Source: Thermococcus bergensis
GTDB lineage: Archaea > Methanobacteriota_B > Thermococci > Thermococcales > Thermococcaceae
NCBI RefSeq assembly: GCF_020386975.1
Contig: NZ_JABFNK010000005.1
Coordinates: 434,001-498,000, forward strand
Reading direction: 5' to 3'
Length of the DNA stretch: 64,000 nt
In this document: piece after piece, positions 55,716-64,000 of the stretch
Numbering within the stretch: the first letter of the stretch is position 1
Layout of the letters: the number at the start of each line of letters is the position of its first letter
Notes under the pieces: model-generated
What the model saw: the letters and a program-made list of their open reading frames with translations, nothing else
The model's database searches: none
What the model was told of the DNA's origin: nothing
Translations under genes and position numbers: made by a program

Positions 55716-55736
55716 TCCGAAAGGTTTATATATAAC
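55716..55736 (+). promoter_or_regulatory. Strong BRE/TATA promoter of the histone gene
   Basis: CCGAAAGGTTTATATATAAC combines a purine-rich BRE (CGAAAGG) with a TTTATATA box about 65 bases before the histone ATG, a layout typical of highly expressed archaeal genes. Confidence 0.7.
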
Positions 55737-55793
55737 TTCTTTCATAAAATAAAATGCAAATACCAATTTAGACAACTTTAGGAGGTGTGGGAA

Positions 55794-55997
55794 ATGGCTG
55801 AGTTGCCAATTGCCCCAGTTGACAGATTGATTAGAAAGGCTGGTGCTCCAAGAGTTAGTGAGGAAGCAGCAAAGGTCCTCGCCGAGCACCTTGAGGAGAA
55901 GGCTATGGAGATCGCCAAGAAGGCAGTAGACCTTGCAAAGCACGCTGGAAGAAAGACCGTTAAGGCCGAAGACATTAAGCTTGCAATTAAGGCCTGA
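55794..55997 (+). CDS. Archaeal histone
   Basis: 67-residue histone-fold protein that wraps DNA as dimers and longer filaments. Helix 1 [20 protein letters not shown], helix 2 [21 protein letters not shown] and the terminal [15 protein letters not shown] are all as in Thermococcus HTkA/B or Pyrococcus HpyA. Strong ribosome site GGAGGTGTGGGAA. A T-rich tract after the stop (about 56003-56026) is the probable terminator. Confidence 0.96.
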   Translation: MAELPIAPVDRLIRKAGAPRVSEEAAKVLAEHLEEKAMEIAKKAVDLAKHAGRKTVKAEDIKLAIKA

Positions 55998-56061
55998 TGG
56001 CCTTTCCCTTCTTTTGTTCTTTTTTGGTAAACATTTAAAAATCTACTTCTGACTTTATACC

Positions 56062-57333
56062 ATGCATGAGATAGCTGTTAGAATGACAAGGCGAAATCAC
56101 AACGCTTTTGTGCATCTTTTGGGCGCACTTGAGTCTCAAGGCTTTAATATCGGTGAGCTTTTAATAACAAAGGATTTTAGCGAGATTCTGAGGGCAAAGC
56201 CTAGAGTGGTTCTCTACTCCTTCTTCACCGAGGAGATCTGGGAAGTTGAGAAAGAAGTAAACATCCTAAAGGAAAAGACCAACGCCTTATTAGTGGCTGG
56301 GGGCTATCATGCAACCGCAATGCCGAGGCATACCTTAAGGATGGGGTTTGATATAGCCGCTGTAGGGGAAGGGGAAGAGGTTATATTCCAGCTTTTAACA
56401 GCCTTTAAAAAGAGCAACTTTAAAATAACAAGGGAACTCATGGAGATTAAGGGGCTTGCGTTTTACCTCAACGGTGAATTTGTCTTTACGGGTTTTGCGA
56501 AGGTTGAAGACTTTACTAAGTTTCCTCCTTTTGCGGAAAGCTCTTATCTGATAGCGCCCATAGAAATAAGCCGCGGCTGTCCTTTTGGCTGCTACTACTG
56601 CCAAACCCCCTATGCAAAGGGCTTTCGTATGAGGCACAGGCCGATAGATCAGATCGTGAAATATTCAAGAAGAATGAAGGACATGCGCTATATAACCCCA
56701 AACGCCTTCGCCTATGGCAGTCCAGGAGCAATATTAAGACTCGACAAGCTTGAAGCCCTTTTAAAAGCTCTTCAACCCCTAAGGGAAGAGGGGAGGAGGC
56801 TTTTCTACGGTACTTTTCCGAGTGAAGTACGGCCAGAGTTCGTTAAGCCTGAAACACTTGAGCTTCTCTTGAAGTATGCTGACAACAGAAGACTGGCGAT
56901 AGGCGCTCAAAGCGGCGATGATGAGATGCTTAAGGCCATGCACCGCCTACATACAACGGAGCATGTGCGGCAGGCGGTTGAGTATATGCTTGAATATGGG
57001 ATAGAGCCTGTTGTTGACTTCATAGTTGGCTTGCCAAACGAAAATGAAGAAAGCCAGAGAAAGAGTATAGAATTTATGAAGTGGATAATGCGCAAAGGCG
57101 GAAAGGTTAGGGCTCATTATTTTATGCCTTTACCGGGAACTCCGTGGGCAAGATGCAAGCCCTCCCCACTTAGCGATGAGATGAAGAAGTTTCTTGGCAG
57201 GATGGCGGCTAAGGGCTACATTGAGGGTTCCTGGGGAGTTCAGATAGAACTCTCAAAGAAGCTCCAGAGGCTTATAGAGGAATTCTACGAAGAAAGCCCA
57301 AGCTATTTTGGAAGGGTTAATGAAGTCTGCTGA
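56062..57333 (+). CDS. B12-binding/radical SAM protein (MJ_1487-type)
   Basis: 423 residues. The N-terminal half has the B12-domain-like LVAGGYHATAMPRHTL and VGEGEEVIFQLL. The radical SAM site is EISRGCPFGCYYCQTPYAKG (CxxxCxxC), then GAQSGDDEMLKAMHR and VVDFIVGLPNENEES. MJ_1487-family proteins may be methylthiotransferase- or methylase-like; the substrate is unknown. Start at ATG 56062 with a TTTAAAAATC box close upstream suggests a short leader. Confidence 0.78.
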   Translation: MHEIAVRMTRRNHNAFVHLLGALESQGFNIGELLITKDFSEILRAKPRVVLYSFFTEEIWEVEKEVNILKEKTNALLVAGGYHATAMPRHTLRMGFDIAAVGEGEEVIFQLLTAFKKSNFKITRELMEIKGLAFYLNGEFVFTGFAKVEDFTKFPPFAESSYLIAPIEISRGCPFGCYYCQTPYAKGFRMRHRPIDQIVKYSRRMKDMRYITPNAFAYGSPGAILRLDKLEALLKALQPLREEGRRLFYGTFPSEVRPEFVKPETLELLLKYADNRRLAIGAQSGDDEMLKAMHRLHTTEHVRQAVEYMLEYGIEPVVDFIVGLPNENEESQRKSIEFMKWIMRKGGKVRAHYFMPLPGTPWARCKPSPLSDEMKKFLGRMAAKGYIEGSWGVQIELSKKLQRLIEEFYEESPSYFGRVNEVC

Positions 57334-57368
57334 GAAAAGGATTTAATCTTTGATGTGTAATAGATAAC

Positions 57369-58064
57369 ATGCTGATAGCCCTCATAAGTGACATCCACTC
57401 AAACCTCGAAGCCTTAGAGGCTGTGTGGAAAAGGGTAAAGAAAGCCGATGTAATATTCTGCATGGGTGATTTAGTAGGCTATGGAGCAAATCCCAACGAG
57501 GTCGTAGAATTTTTTAGGGAGGAAATGGAAAAGAGGGAAATCCTCTGCGTGAGGGGCAACCACGATAATGCTGTTGCCTTTGGGATTACCTGGGGCTTTA
57601 ATCCCTATGCAAGGGAAGCAATAAGATGGCATGAAAGAGTGATGAGCGAAGAAAACATCGAATTCCTTCGAAGGCTTCCTGTGAGGCAACTTTTTAGAAC
57701 CGATGGGGAAGATTTTTTGATAATCCACGGCTCTCCGAGGGCACCTCTGGATGAGTACCTCTTTCCCTGGCTCCCCGATAGTGAATTTGTCGAGGTTTTG
57801 AAGTATTTCAGAGAAAAGAACCTTGTCGTGGGACATACACACATGCAGATGCTCAAGGAGATTGGAGGGAGGAGAATAATAAACCCAGGCGGAGTTGGTC
57901 AGCCCAGAGACGGAGACTGGAGGGCGGCTTATGCTTTCATAGATACGGATAGTGATGAGATAGTGTTTGAAAGGGTTGAATATGACGTTGATACGGCAGC
58001 GAGGAAGATAATAGAAGCCGGCCTGCCAAAGTTTTTGGCATATAGGCTTTATGAGGGGTATTGA
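57369..58064 (+). CDS. Metallophosphoesterase (YfcE/MJ0936-like)
   Basis: 231 residues. Calcineurin-type metal sites: ALISDIHSNLEALEAV (DxH), CMGDLVGYGANP (GD), VRGNHDNAVAF (GNHD), IIHGSPRAP and VVGHTHMQM (GHTH), all intact. Acts on phosphodiesters. Followed within five bases by an IS607-derived mini-element. Confidence 0.86.
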   Translation: MLIALISDIHSNLEALEAVWKRVKKADVIFCMGDLVGYGANPNEVVEFFREEMEKREILCVRGNHDNAVAFGITWGFNPYAREAIRWHERVMSEENIEFLRRLPVRQLFRTDGEDFLIIHGSPRAPLDEYLFPWLPDSEFVEVLKYFREKNLVVGHTHMQMLKEIGGRRIINPGGVGQPRDGDWRAAYAFIDTDSDEIVFERVEYDVDTAARKIIEAGLPKFLAYRLYEGY

Positions 58065-58068
58065 TGAA

Positions 58069-58326
58069 CCGTTCTGGTCAGCCGTAACTCGCATAAAGTT
58101 TGTAAACATCAGCACGGCTGACCTTCCCCACTCCAATCTTCATCGTGGGGCTTTCGGGGGGAACGGAGACTCCCCACATCTTCAGGCTCTCGACAGTCCC
58201 CATTCGGGCTTAAAACCCCACATATCGAGGACTGCCCATCACTACAAAACACTCCAAAAAATATTTAAAAATTTCGCCCTACAAACCCCAACAAACTTTA
58301 CGATTTTAACTATTTACAAAACAGCC
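58069..58326 (-). mobile_element. IS607-derived mini-element with conserved RNA-like end
   Basis: 258 bp, no recombinase. The ends CCGTTCTGG and CATTTA-like ATTTACAAAACAGCCC, with the adjacent ACTTTACGATTTTAAC, match those of the IS607 element at 35564-37417. The interior retains pieces of tnpB: GGCTTTCGGGGGGAACGG, CTCCCCACATCTTCAG and CCCATTCGGG. Two hairpins keep their pairing with changed bases (58076-58083 with 58116-58123; 58126-58131 with 58145-58150). Between the phosphoesterase stop and hypF. Confidence 0.8.
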
Positions 58327-58404
58327 CCTTTATTTCTCTTTCCAAAAACTCCCAGCTTCAAACCTTTGGTTGAAAACTCTTCATTAGTTTTTAACTTTTG
58401 GTTT

Positions 58405-58424
58405 TGGAAAGATATAAATTCCTT
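58405..58424 (+). promoter_or_regulatory. hypF promoter
   Basis: GGAAAGATATAAATTCC holds a purine BRE and a TATAAA-type core about 40 bases before the GTG start at 58453. Confidence 0.6.
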
Positions 58425-58452
58425 TTTTCCAATTCTGAAACAGGTGAAGGTA

Positions 58453-60765
58453 GTGAAAGCTTATCATATTCACGTTGAGGGAATTGTCCAGGGGGTCGGT
58501 TTTAGACCCTTCGTTTACAGAATTGCTCATGAGCACGATCTAAGGGGATACGTTAAAAATCTTGGCGATGCCGGAGTGGAGATAGTGGTTGAGGGGAAAG
58601 AAGAAAAAGTAAAGGCCTTCTTGAGAGACCTTAGAGAAAAAGCACCTCCCCTTGCTAGGGTTGAGAGGGTAAACGTGAAAGAAATCCCGTTTCAAGGGTT
58701 TGACAGGTTTTACATAGAAAAGAGCTCCAACGGTGGGGGAGGTGGGGATTCTATAATTCCTCCAGACGTGAGCATATGCGATGACTGTCTTAGGGAGCTT
58801 TTCGATCCCACGGATAAGAGGTACATGTACCCCTTCATCGTGTGCACAAACTGCGGCCCGAGGTTTACGATAATAGAAGACCTTCCTTATGACAGGGTAA
58901 ACACAACAATGAGAGAATTTGACATGTGCGATTATTGTGAGAGCGAGTACAGGGATCCTCTAAATAGAAGATATCACGCGGAACCGGTTTGCTGCCCTGT
59001 ATGTGGGCCGAGCTACAGGCTCTACACGAACGATGAAAAAGAAATAACGGGAGATCCGCTAAAGAAGGCTGCAGAGCTTATCGACAAGGGCTACATAGTG
59101 GCAATAAAAGGCATAGGTGGGATTCACATAGCCTGCGACGCTACCAATGAAGAAGTTGTGAAGGAGCTTAGGAGGAGAATTCTAAGACCCCAGCAGCCCT
59201 TTGCAATAATGGCTAAAGACCTAGAAACAGTAGAGAGCTTTGCAATAGTTAGTGATGTAGAGAGGGAAGAACTCACAAGCTACAGGAAGCCAATAGTGGC
59301 TTTAAGGAAGAAGGAGCCATTCCCGCTGCCAGAGGCTCTAGCCCCGGGCTTGCCCACTATAGGTGTTATGCTCCCCTATGCTGGAACCCACTACATACTC
59401 TTCCACTACTCAAAGAGCCCTGTTTACGTCATGACCTCTGCTAATTACCCGGGAATGCCAATGGTAATAGACAACGATAGAGCCTTTGAAGAGCTTAAGG
59501 ACTTAGCCGATTACTTCTTGCTGCACAATAGGAAAATTCTCAACAGAACGGATGACAGCGTTATCAGGTTCGTTGATGGAAAAAGAGCTGTAATAAGAAG
59601 GAGCAGAGGGTTTGTTCCATTGCCAATAGATATACCTTTTGAGTATTCGGGCTTGGCAGTTGGGGCAGAGCTCATGAATGCTTTTGGAATGGTAAAGGGT
59701 TCGAGGGTCTATCCGAGCCAGTACATAGGAAACACTTCAAAGGTTGAAGTTCTTGAGTTCATGAGGAGTGCCATAGCCCACTTCAAGAAAATACTGAGGG
59801 TTAAGGGGTTTGATCTTGTGGTTGCTGACCTTCACCCGCTTTACAACACCACAAAACTAGCAATGGAGATAGCGGAAGAGGAAAATGCAGAATTTATCCA
59901 AGTACAGCACCACTACGCTCACATTGCTTCTGTTATGGCTGAAAACAATCTTGACGAGATAGTAGGAATAGCGGTGGATGGAGTTGGCTATGGAAGCGAC
60001 GGAAACACATGGGGCGGTGAAGTTTTATACTTAAGCTACGAAGACGTTGAGAGGTTAGCCCATATAAGTTATTACCCTCTCCCAGGTGGAGATTTGGCGA
60101 GCTATTATCCTCTTAGGGCTTTAGTGGGGATTTTGAGCAAGCTATATGGGGTAGAGGAAGTAAAAGAGATAATCGAAAGGCACTGTCCAAAAGCCATTGA
60201 AAACCTCAGATACGGGAAGGTTGAGTTCAACGTAATACTTAACCAGCTCGCGAGGGAGATAAACGTTGGCTATGCTTCTTCAACAGGTAGGGTTCTTGAC
60301 GCGATGGCCGTTCTGCTCAACGTTGCATATAGGAGAACCTACGAAGGAGAACCCGCAATGAAGCTTGAGGGAATTGCCTTTAAGGGCAAAAACGATCTGG
60401 GCTTTAGCATTCCCATAGAGGGGGAAGAGCTGAAGGTTGAGGAGCTCTTTGAACAGGTTCTTGAAAGCAAGGTAAATCCGGCGGATATAGCGTATTCAGT
60501 TCACCTCGCTCTAGGGCGGGCTTTTGGGGAAGTTGCAGTTGAGAAGGCGAAGGAGTTTGGAGTTAAGAACATTGGCATAAGCGGAGGGGTTGCATACAAC
60601 GAACTCATAGTGAAAACGATAAGAAAAATCGTGGAAGGCAATGGTCTGAGGTTCTACTCAACGTACGAAGTACCAAGGGGGGACAATGGGACAAACGTCG
60701 GCCAGGCTTTCCTTGGGGGTCTCTATTTGGAGGGTTATCTGAGTAAAGAGGACTTGATACTTTGA
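58453..60765 (+). CDS. hypF: Carbamoyltransferase HypF
   Basis: 770 residues. Uses carbamoyl phosphate and ATP to place a carbamoyl group on HypE for the cyanide ligands of [NiFe]-hydrogenase. Order: acylphosphatase domain (VEGIVQGVGFRPFVYRIA), two zinc fingers (CDDCLREL, CTNCG, CDYCESEY, CCPVCG), YrdC domain (IKGIGGIHIACDA) and Kae1-like domain (VQHHYAHIASVMAEN, IAVDGVGYGSDG). GTG 58453 follows GGTGAAGG and matches the family length; an open frame continues upstream only through the mini-element. Confidence 0.94.
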   Translation: MKAYHIHVEGIVQGVGFRPFVYRIAHEHDLRGYVKNLGDAGVEIVVEGKEEKVKAFLRDLREKAPPLARVERVNVKEIPFQGFDRFYIEKSSNGGGGGDSIIPPDVSICDDCLRELFDPTDKRYMYPFIVCTNCGPRFTIIEDLPYDRVNTTMREFDMCDYCESEYRDPLNRRYHAEPVCCPVCGPSYRLYTNDEKEITGDPLKKAAELIDKGYIVAIKGIGGIHIACDATNEEVVKELRRRILRPQQPFAIMAKDLETVESFAIVSDVEREELTSYRKPIVALRKKEPFPLPEALAPGLPTIGVMLPYAGTHYILFHYSKSPVYVMTSANYPGMPMVIDNDRAFEELKDLADYFLLHNRKILNRTDDSVIRFVDGKRAVIRRSRGFVPLPIDIPFEYSGLAVGAELMNAFGMVKGSRVYPSQYIGNTSKVEVLEFMRSAIAHFKKILRVKGFDLVVADLHPLYNTTKLAMEIAEEENAEFIQVQHHYAHIASVMAENNLDEIVGIAVDGVGYGSDGNTWGGEVLYLSYEDVERLAHISYYPLPGGDLASYYPLRALVGILSKLYGVEEVKEIIERHCPKAIENLRYGKVEFNVILNQLAREINVGYASSTGRVLDAMAVLLNVAYRRTYEGEPAMKLEGIAFKGKNDLGFSIPIEGEELKVEELFEQVLESKVNPADIAYSVHLALGRAFGEVAVEKAKEFGVKNIGISGGVAYNELIVKTIRKIVEGNGLRFYSTYEVPRGDNGTNVGQAFLGGLYLEGYLSKEDLIL

Positions 60766-60834
60766 TTTCCTCTTTTTTGCCTCTTTAGTAACATTTTAAA
60801 GGGTTTCCTTAGAGAAAAAAAGCAGGTGGTGAAT

Positions 60835-61845
60835 ATGAGAATAAAGCTTGAACACGGAGCTGGTGGAGAGTTGATGGAGGAATTTATTAGAGATGTGATT
60901 CTCAAAAACCTTACATTGAAATCAGCCGGTGGGATAGGGCTAGATGCCTTAGACGATGCCGCAACAATTCCCTTTGGAGATAAGCACTTGGTTTTTACCA
61001 TAGATGGGCATACAGTTAAGCCGCTCTTCTTTCCCGGAGGGGATATAGGCCGCTTGGCTGTGAGCGGAACGGTGAATGATTTAGCCGTAATGGGGGCAGA
61101 GCCTTTAGCACTTGCAAACTCTATGATAATCCAAGAAGGGTTTAGCGGAGAGGACTTTGAGAGAATCCTAAAATCAATGGATGAAACTGCAAAGGAAGTT
61201 CCAGTTCCCATAGTCACCGGGGACACCAAAGTTGTCGAAGATAAGATAGGGATTTTCGTTATAACGGCTGGAATTGGAATTGCTGAAAGGCCGATAAGCG
61301 ATGCTGGGGCAAAGGTGGGAGATATTGTTTTGGTCAGCGGAACTGTTGGAGACCATGGGATAGCTTTGATGAGCCATAGAGAAGGGATAGCCTTTGAGAC
61401 GGAGCTTAAGAGTGACGTTTCTCCCGTATGGGAAGTAGTAAAAGCTGTCGCTGAAGCAATTGGGTGGGAGAACATTCACGCAATGAAAGACCCCACAAGG
61501 GGGGGATTAAGCAACGCCCTGAACGAGATAGCAAGAAAGAGCGACGTTGGAATTTTGGTGAGGGAGAGTGATATCCCAGTAAAGCCCGAGGTAAGGGCTG
61601 CTAGTGACATGCTCGGCATAAGCCCATATGAAGTTGCCAATGAAGGAAAGGTCGTGATGGTTGTAGCGAGAGAATACGCGGAGGAGGCTCTTCAAGCTAT
61701 GAGAAAAACTAAACTTGGCAGAGATGCTGCGATTATAGGCGAGGTAATAGATCAATACCGTGGCAAGGTGCTTCTTGAAACCGGCATAGGTGGAAAGAGA
61801 TTTATGGAGCCACCCGTTGGCGATCCCGTGCCGAGGGTTTGCTGA
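60835..61845 (+). CDS. hypE: Hydrogenase maturation protein HypE
   Basis: 336 residues, PurM-like. LEHGAGGELMEEFI, DDAATIPFGDKHLVFTIDGH, GGDIGRLAVSGTVNDLAVMGA, and the C-terminal GDPVPRVC whose final Cys is thiocyanated. HypE dehydrates the carbamoyl group supplied by HypF. ATG 60835 follows GGTGGTGAAT. hypF and hypE are 69 bases apart and probably coexpressed. Confidence 0.95.
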   Translation: MRIKLEHGAGGELMEEFIRDVILKNLTLKSAGGIGLDALDDAATIPFGDKHLVFTIDGHTVKPLFFPGGDIGRLAVSGTVNDLAVMGAEPLALANSMIIQEGFSGEDFERILKSMDETAKEVPVPIVTGDTKVVEDKIGIFVITAGIGIAERPISDAGAKVGDIVLVSGTVGDHGIALMSHREGIAFETELKSDVSPVWEVVKAVAEAIGWENIHAMKDPTRGGLSNALNEIARKSDVGILVRESDIPVKPEVRAASDMLGISPYEVANEGKVVMVVAREYAEEALQAMRKTKLGRDAAIIGEVIDQYRGKVLLETGIGGKRFMEPPVGDPVPRVC

Positions 61846-61860
61846 GCTTATTTAATTCCA

Positions 61861-62109
61861 CTATTTAATTCTTTCTGTGAGAATAAAAGTAGATATAGCT
61901 CGTACTCCTTTTAATGTTGAGATCTTGTCTATTATTCTTCCCAAATCTGCCCTAGTTGGAACGTTAACAAAAAGTACTAAATCATAATTGCCTAGAACTT
62001 CATATGCCCTTTTTACTTCTCTTATTGCAGAGACCTGTTCATTTATATTTATTAATTCGTTTTTATTTACGCTCAAAAAAATTAGAGCCTCTATTTTATG
62101 CTTTTCCAT
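61861..62109 (-). CDS. Stand-alone Lrp/AsnC ligand-binding (RAM) domain protein
   Basis: 82 residues with no DNA-binding domain: KIEALIFLSVNKNEL, REVKRAYEVLGNYDLVLFV and TRADLGRIIDKISTLKGVRA. This is the RAM ferredoxin-like fold that binds amino acids; free RAM proteins can form mixed oligomers with Lrp. ATG 62109 overlaps the 3' end of the Lrp gene by 19 bases. Confidence 0.8.
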   Translation of the reverse strand: MEKHKIEALIFLSVNKNELININEQVSAIREVKRAYEVLGNYDLVLFVNVPTRADLGRIIDKISTLKGVRAISTFILTERIK

Positions 62110-62564
62110 TGTTTATTCCTCCTATTGTCAATGTCAAACTCCTTAACTATTACAATAGTATATGTCTTAGTTATTCCTTCTATTCCTCCTAACTTAAAGG
62201 TCAAGAATTCTCTTAGTGAATGGATATCTTTTGTTACTATTTTTGCCATAACATCGTACTCACCGGTTATCTCATACAGTTCTATTATCTCGTCTAACTC
62301 TAAAATCTTTTCCATAATTTGCTTTCTCTTCGTGGGGTCAATGTTTATTCCTACAAACGCTATAATTCCATATCCCAACTTCTCGTAATCAATAATAGCG
62401 GAGTATTTCTTTATTATCCCATTTTGTTCAAGTTTCTGTATTCTGTACTTAATCGCTGGGACCGTGATTCCCAAGTCTTTAGCCATTTCTGTTAGGGACA
62501 TTCTGCAGTTTTTTCTTAACAGTGTCAAAAGGGTAAAGTCTACTTCGTCAATTTTGTTGGGCAA
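62091..62564 (-). CDS. Lrp/AsnC-family transcriptional regulator
   Basis: 157 residues. N-terminal helix-turn-helix DEVDFTLLTLLRKNCRMSLTEM and LGITVPAIKYRIQKLEQNGII, then a RAM domain (FVGINIDPTKRKQIMEKIL, LYEITGEYDVMAKIVTKD). TTG 62564 follows GGAGGGGATAAAC and overlaps the aminotransferase stop. Likely regulates amino-acid metabolism genes, perhaps its own operon. Confidence 0.86.
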   Translation of the reverse strand: MPNKIDEVDFTLLTLLRKNCRMSLTEMAKDLGITVPAIKYRIQKLEQNGIIKKYSAIIDYEKLGYGIIAFVGINIDPTKRKQIMEKILELDEIIELYEITGEYDVMAKIVTKDIHSLREFLTFKLGGIEGITKTYTIVIVKEFDIDNRRNKQWKSIK

Positions 62565-63603
62565 GTTTATCCCCTCCCTCCTTTAAAAATTCTACAATCC
62601 GTTTGGCACCTTCTAAGACTTCTTCATACGAAGAAGAATACGAGATTCTTACGTATCCTTCTCCATTTTTTCCGAATCCTATACCTGGAGTTACTGCTAC
62701 TCTTTTCGCTCGTATGAGATCCATTGCAAATTTGTATGAACTTGAATAGTACTCAGAAACATTTAAGAACAGGTAAAATCCCCCTTTTGGAGGTGCATAT
62801 GAAATTTTTGGAAGTTTGTGCAGTTTTTTGAGAAGTGCGTCTTTATTTTTCTTGAGCTTTTGTGTTACTTTTCTGGTAATTTTCTTGTAGTTTTCTAGTA
62901 AACTTACTGCAGCTTTTTGAATCATCGCAGGAGGACTTGCAATTATATTTTCTTGTATCTTACTTGTAATTTCTGAAAGCCCATCGGGAAGTATTATGAA
63001 TCCCAACCTCAATCCGGTTATGGCAACGGATTTCGAAAAGCTGTTCACTACTATTAGGTTATCCCTAATATCATCAAATTTTAACATGGTATGGTGCTTT
63101 TTTTCAAAAATTATGTTTTCATAGGTCTCATCTGATATTACAACTAAACTATTTTCCTTAGCTATCTCTGCAATTTCCTTGAGGACGTTTTTTGGATACA
63201 CAGCACCCGTTGGATTATTAGGAGTGTTGATTATGAGTGCTTTTGATTTTTTTGCTTGTGTTGCAATGTCTGAGATATTTGGATGAAAATTGCTATCAAG
63301 GGAGTAATATATGGGTTCAGCTCCAACTAAAATTGATTCTGAAGTATAGTTGGGATATCCCGGGTCAGGTAATAAGATCTTATCGCCAGCATCTAATATC
63401 AGTAATAAAGAGAGAAAAAGTCCTTCCATAGCGCCGATGGTAACCACGACATTTTCTGGCTCAATTTTTACACCGTGTCGCTCTTTATAATACTCGGCAA
63501 TTGCACTTCTCAACTCATATAATCCATTATTTTCAGTATAGTTCAAGTACCCATCTCTGACAGCTTTGGCTAGGAGAGAAGCAATAAACTCCTCATTATT
63601 ATA
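62548..63603 (-). pseudogene. Class I/II aminotransferase gene, 5' end cut by IS982
   Basis: PLP aminotransferase: NYTENNGLYELRSAIAEYY, IGAMEGLFLSLLLI, INTPNNPTGAVYPK, and the PLP Lys in VVNSFSKSVAITGLRLGF. The frame stays open upstream through EEFIASLLAKAVRDGYL to the IS982 boundary at 63603, so the first internal ATG (63546) is not the true start. The missing N-terminal part should lie beyond the element. Disruption also places the downstream Lrp genes behind an insertion. Confidence 0.83.
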
Positions 63604-64000
63604 ACCCTAGTTCCCATTAGATCGTTAGAGTTATAAGCACTTAAGTCTTTTGGTTGATTGGTGGTTGTTATGAACTTTCAGCAGGAAATCCTGATCATAA
63701 AATCCGAAATCTATCCGATAATCAGCAAACACTACCCGAAAAACACTCGCAGGGAAGTAATCAGCCTCTACGACCTGATAACCTTCGCAATACTAGCCCA
63801 CCTGCACTTCGGAGGAGTTTACAAGCACGCTTACAGAGTCCTAATCGAAGAAATGAAGCTGTTCCCAAAAATCAGGTACAACAAACTAACAGAACGCTTG
63901 AACAGGCACGAAAAACTCCTGCTCCTAGCGCAGGAAGAATTATTCAAAAAACACGCCAGAGAATACGTTAGAATACTGGACTCAAAGCCCATTCAGACCA
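63604..64000 (+). mobile_element. IS982-family element (copy F, cut by window edge)
   Basis: The left end ACCCTAGTTCCCATTAGATCG begins at 63604, after ATTATTATA. Sequence variants group it with copy E. The right end and duplication are outside the window. Confidence 0.9.
63670..64000 (+). CDS. IS982 transposase orfA (partial, copy F)
   Basis: ATG 63670, 66 bases from the element end as in the other copies, after GGTGGTTGTT. MNFQQEILIIKSEIYPIIS then NTRREVISLYDLI and LHFGGVYKHAYRV. Runs off the window before the slippery site. Confidence 0.88.
   Translation, partial: MNFQQEILIIKSEIYPIISKHYPKNTRREVISLYDLITFAILAHLHFGGVYKHAYRVLIEEMKLFPKIRYNKLTERLNRHEKLLLLAQEELFKKHAREYVRILDSKPIQT

Noticed and set aside
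58051-58452. Long upstream extension of hypF
   Set aside because: The open frame runs through the IS607-derived mini-element; the ribosome site, promoter and acylphosphatase start all point to GTG 58453.
13408-63603. The six IS982 copies as a composite transposon carrying the defence island
   Set aside because: Each complete copy has its own distinct target duplication, so they arrived separately.

Overview
This is an archaeal window from the order Thermococcales (Thermococcus or Pyrococcus type). The evidence is a histone with no bacterial homologue at this length, a CGP-CTERM surface protein, ribosomal protein S17e, a Phr-like heat-shock regulator, HypE/HypF, archaeal RNA-modification enzymes (Taw2/Trm5 type, Trm11 type), BRE/TATA promoters, GGAGGTGAT-type ribosome sites and a C/D-box guide RNA. 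Genes are tightly packed and the sequence is AT-rich.

Layout. 1-13.2 kb is ordinary chromosome: PadR regulator (cut by the window edge), thioesterase, DUF2240, nicotinamidase, AI-2E permease, a PP-loop/radical-SAM pair, Taw2, a C/D-box sRNA, a Cas4-like nuclease, hydrolases, an Era-like GTPase and methyltransferases. At 13.4-15.2 kb an IS982 copy, itself carrying a nested DDE insertion sequence, sits between the promoter and the start codon of a threonine synthase. 16.4-21.5 kb holds membrane proteins, a radical SAM enzyme and an acetamidase. 22.6-23.8 kb is a CGP-CTERM cysteine-cluster protein.

23.9-43.2 kb is an accessory island that looks like a methylase/helicase defence locus: EVE-domain protein, PLD-SNF2 helicase, a three-gene cassette ending in a HEPN-like protein, and an opposite-strand operon of Eco57I-type methylase, ComEC-like metallo-beta-lactamase, OLD-family ATPase/nuclease and a frameshifted helical protein. 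It has been taken apart by four independent insertions (IS605 in the helicase, IS607 and IS982 in the MBL gene, IS982 in the methylase). For three of them, removing the element restores the reading frame exactly. The OLD gene and the HEPN cassette remain intact.

43.3-54.4 kb returns to core genes: MBL hydrolase, Phr, S17e, a 408-bp IS605-derived mini-element, DUF371, an archaeal ATPase behind three tandem palindromes, glycerate kinase, the threonine operon (aspartokinase, thrB, thrC, asd), AlaX, ProC and thymidine kinase. 54.7-64 kb holds another IS982, the histone, a B12/radical SAM protein, a phosphoesterase, a 258-bp IS607-derived mini-element, hypF, hypE, two Lrp-family genes and an aminotransferase whose 5' part is cut by a sixth IS982.

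Mobile DNA dominates the accessory signal: six IS982 copies (five complete at 932 bp), one nested DDE element, one IS605, one IS607 and two non-autonomous derivatives that keep the structured 3' ends of tnpB. Both DDE transposases are encoded in two frames that join at an A7-G slippery run.
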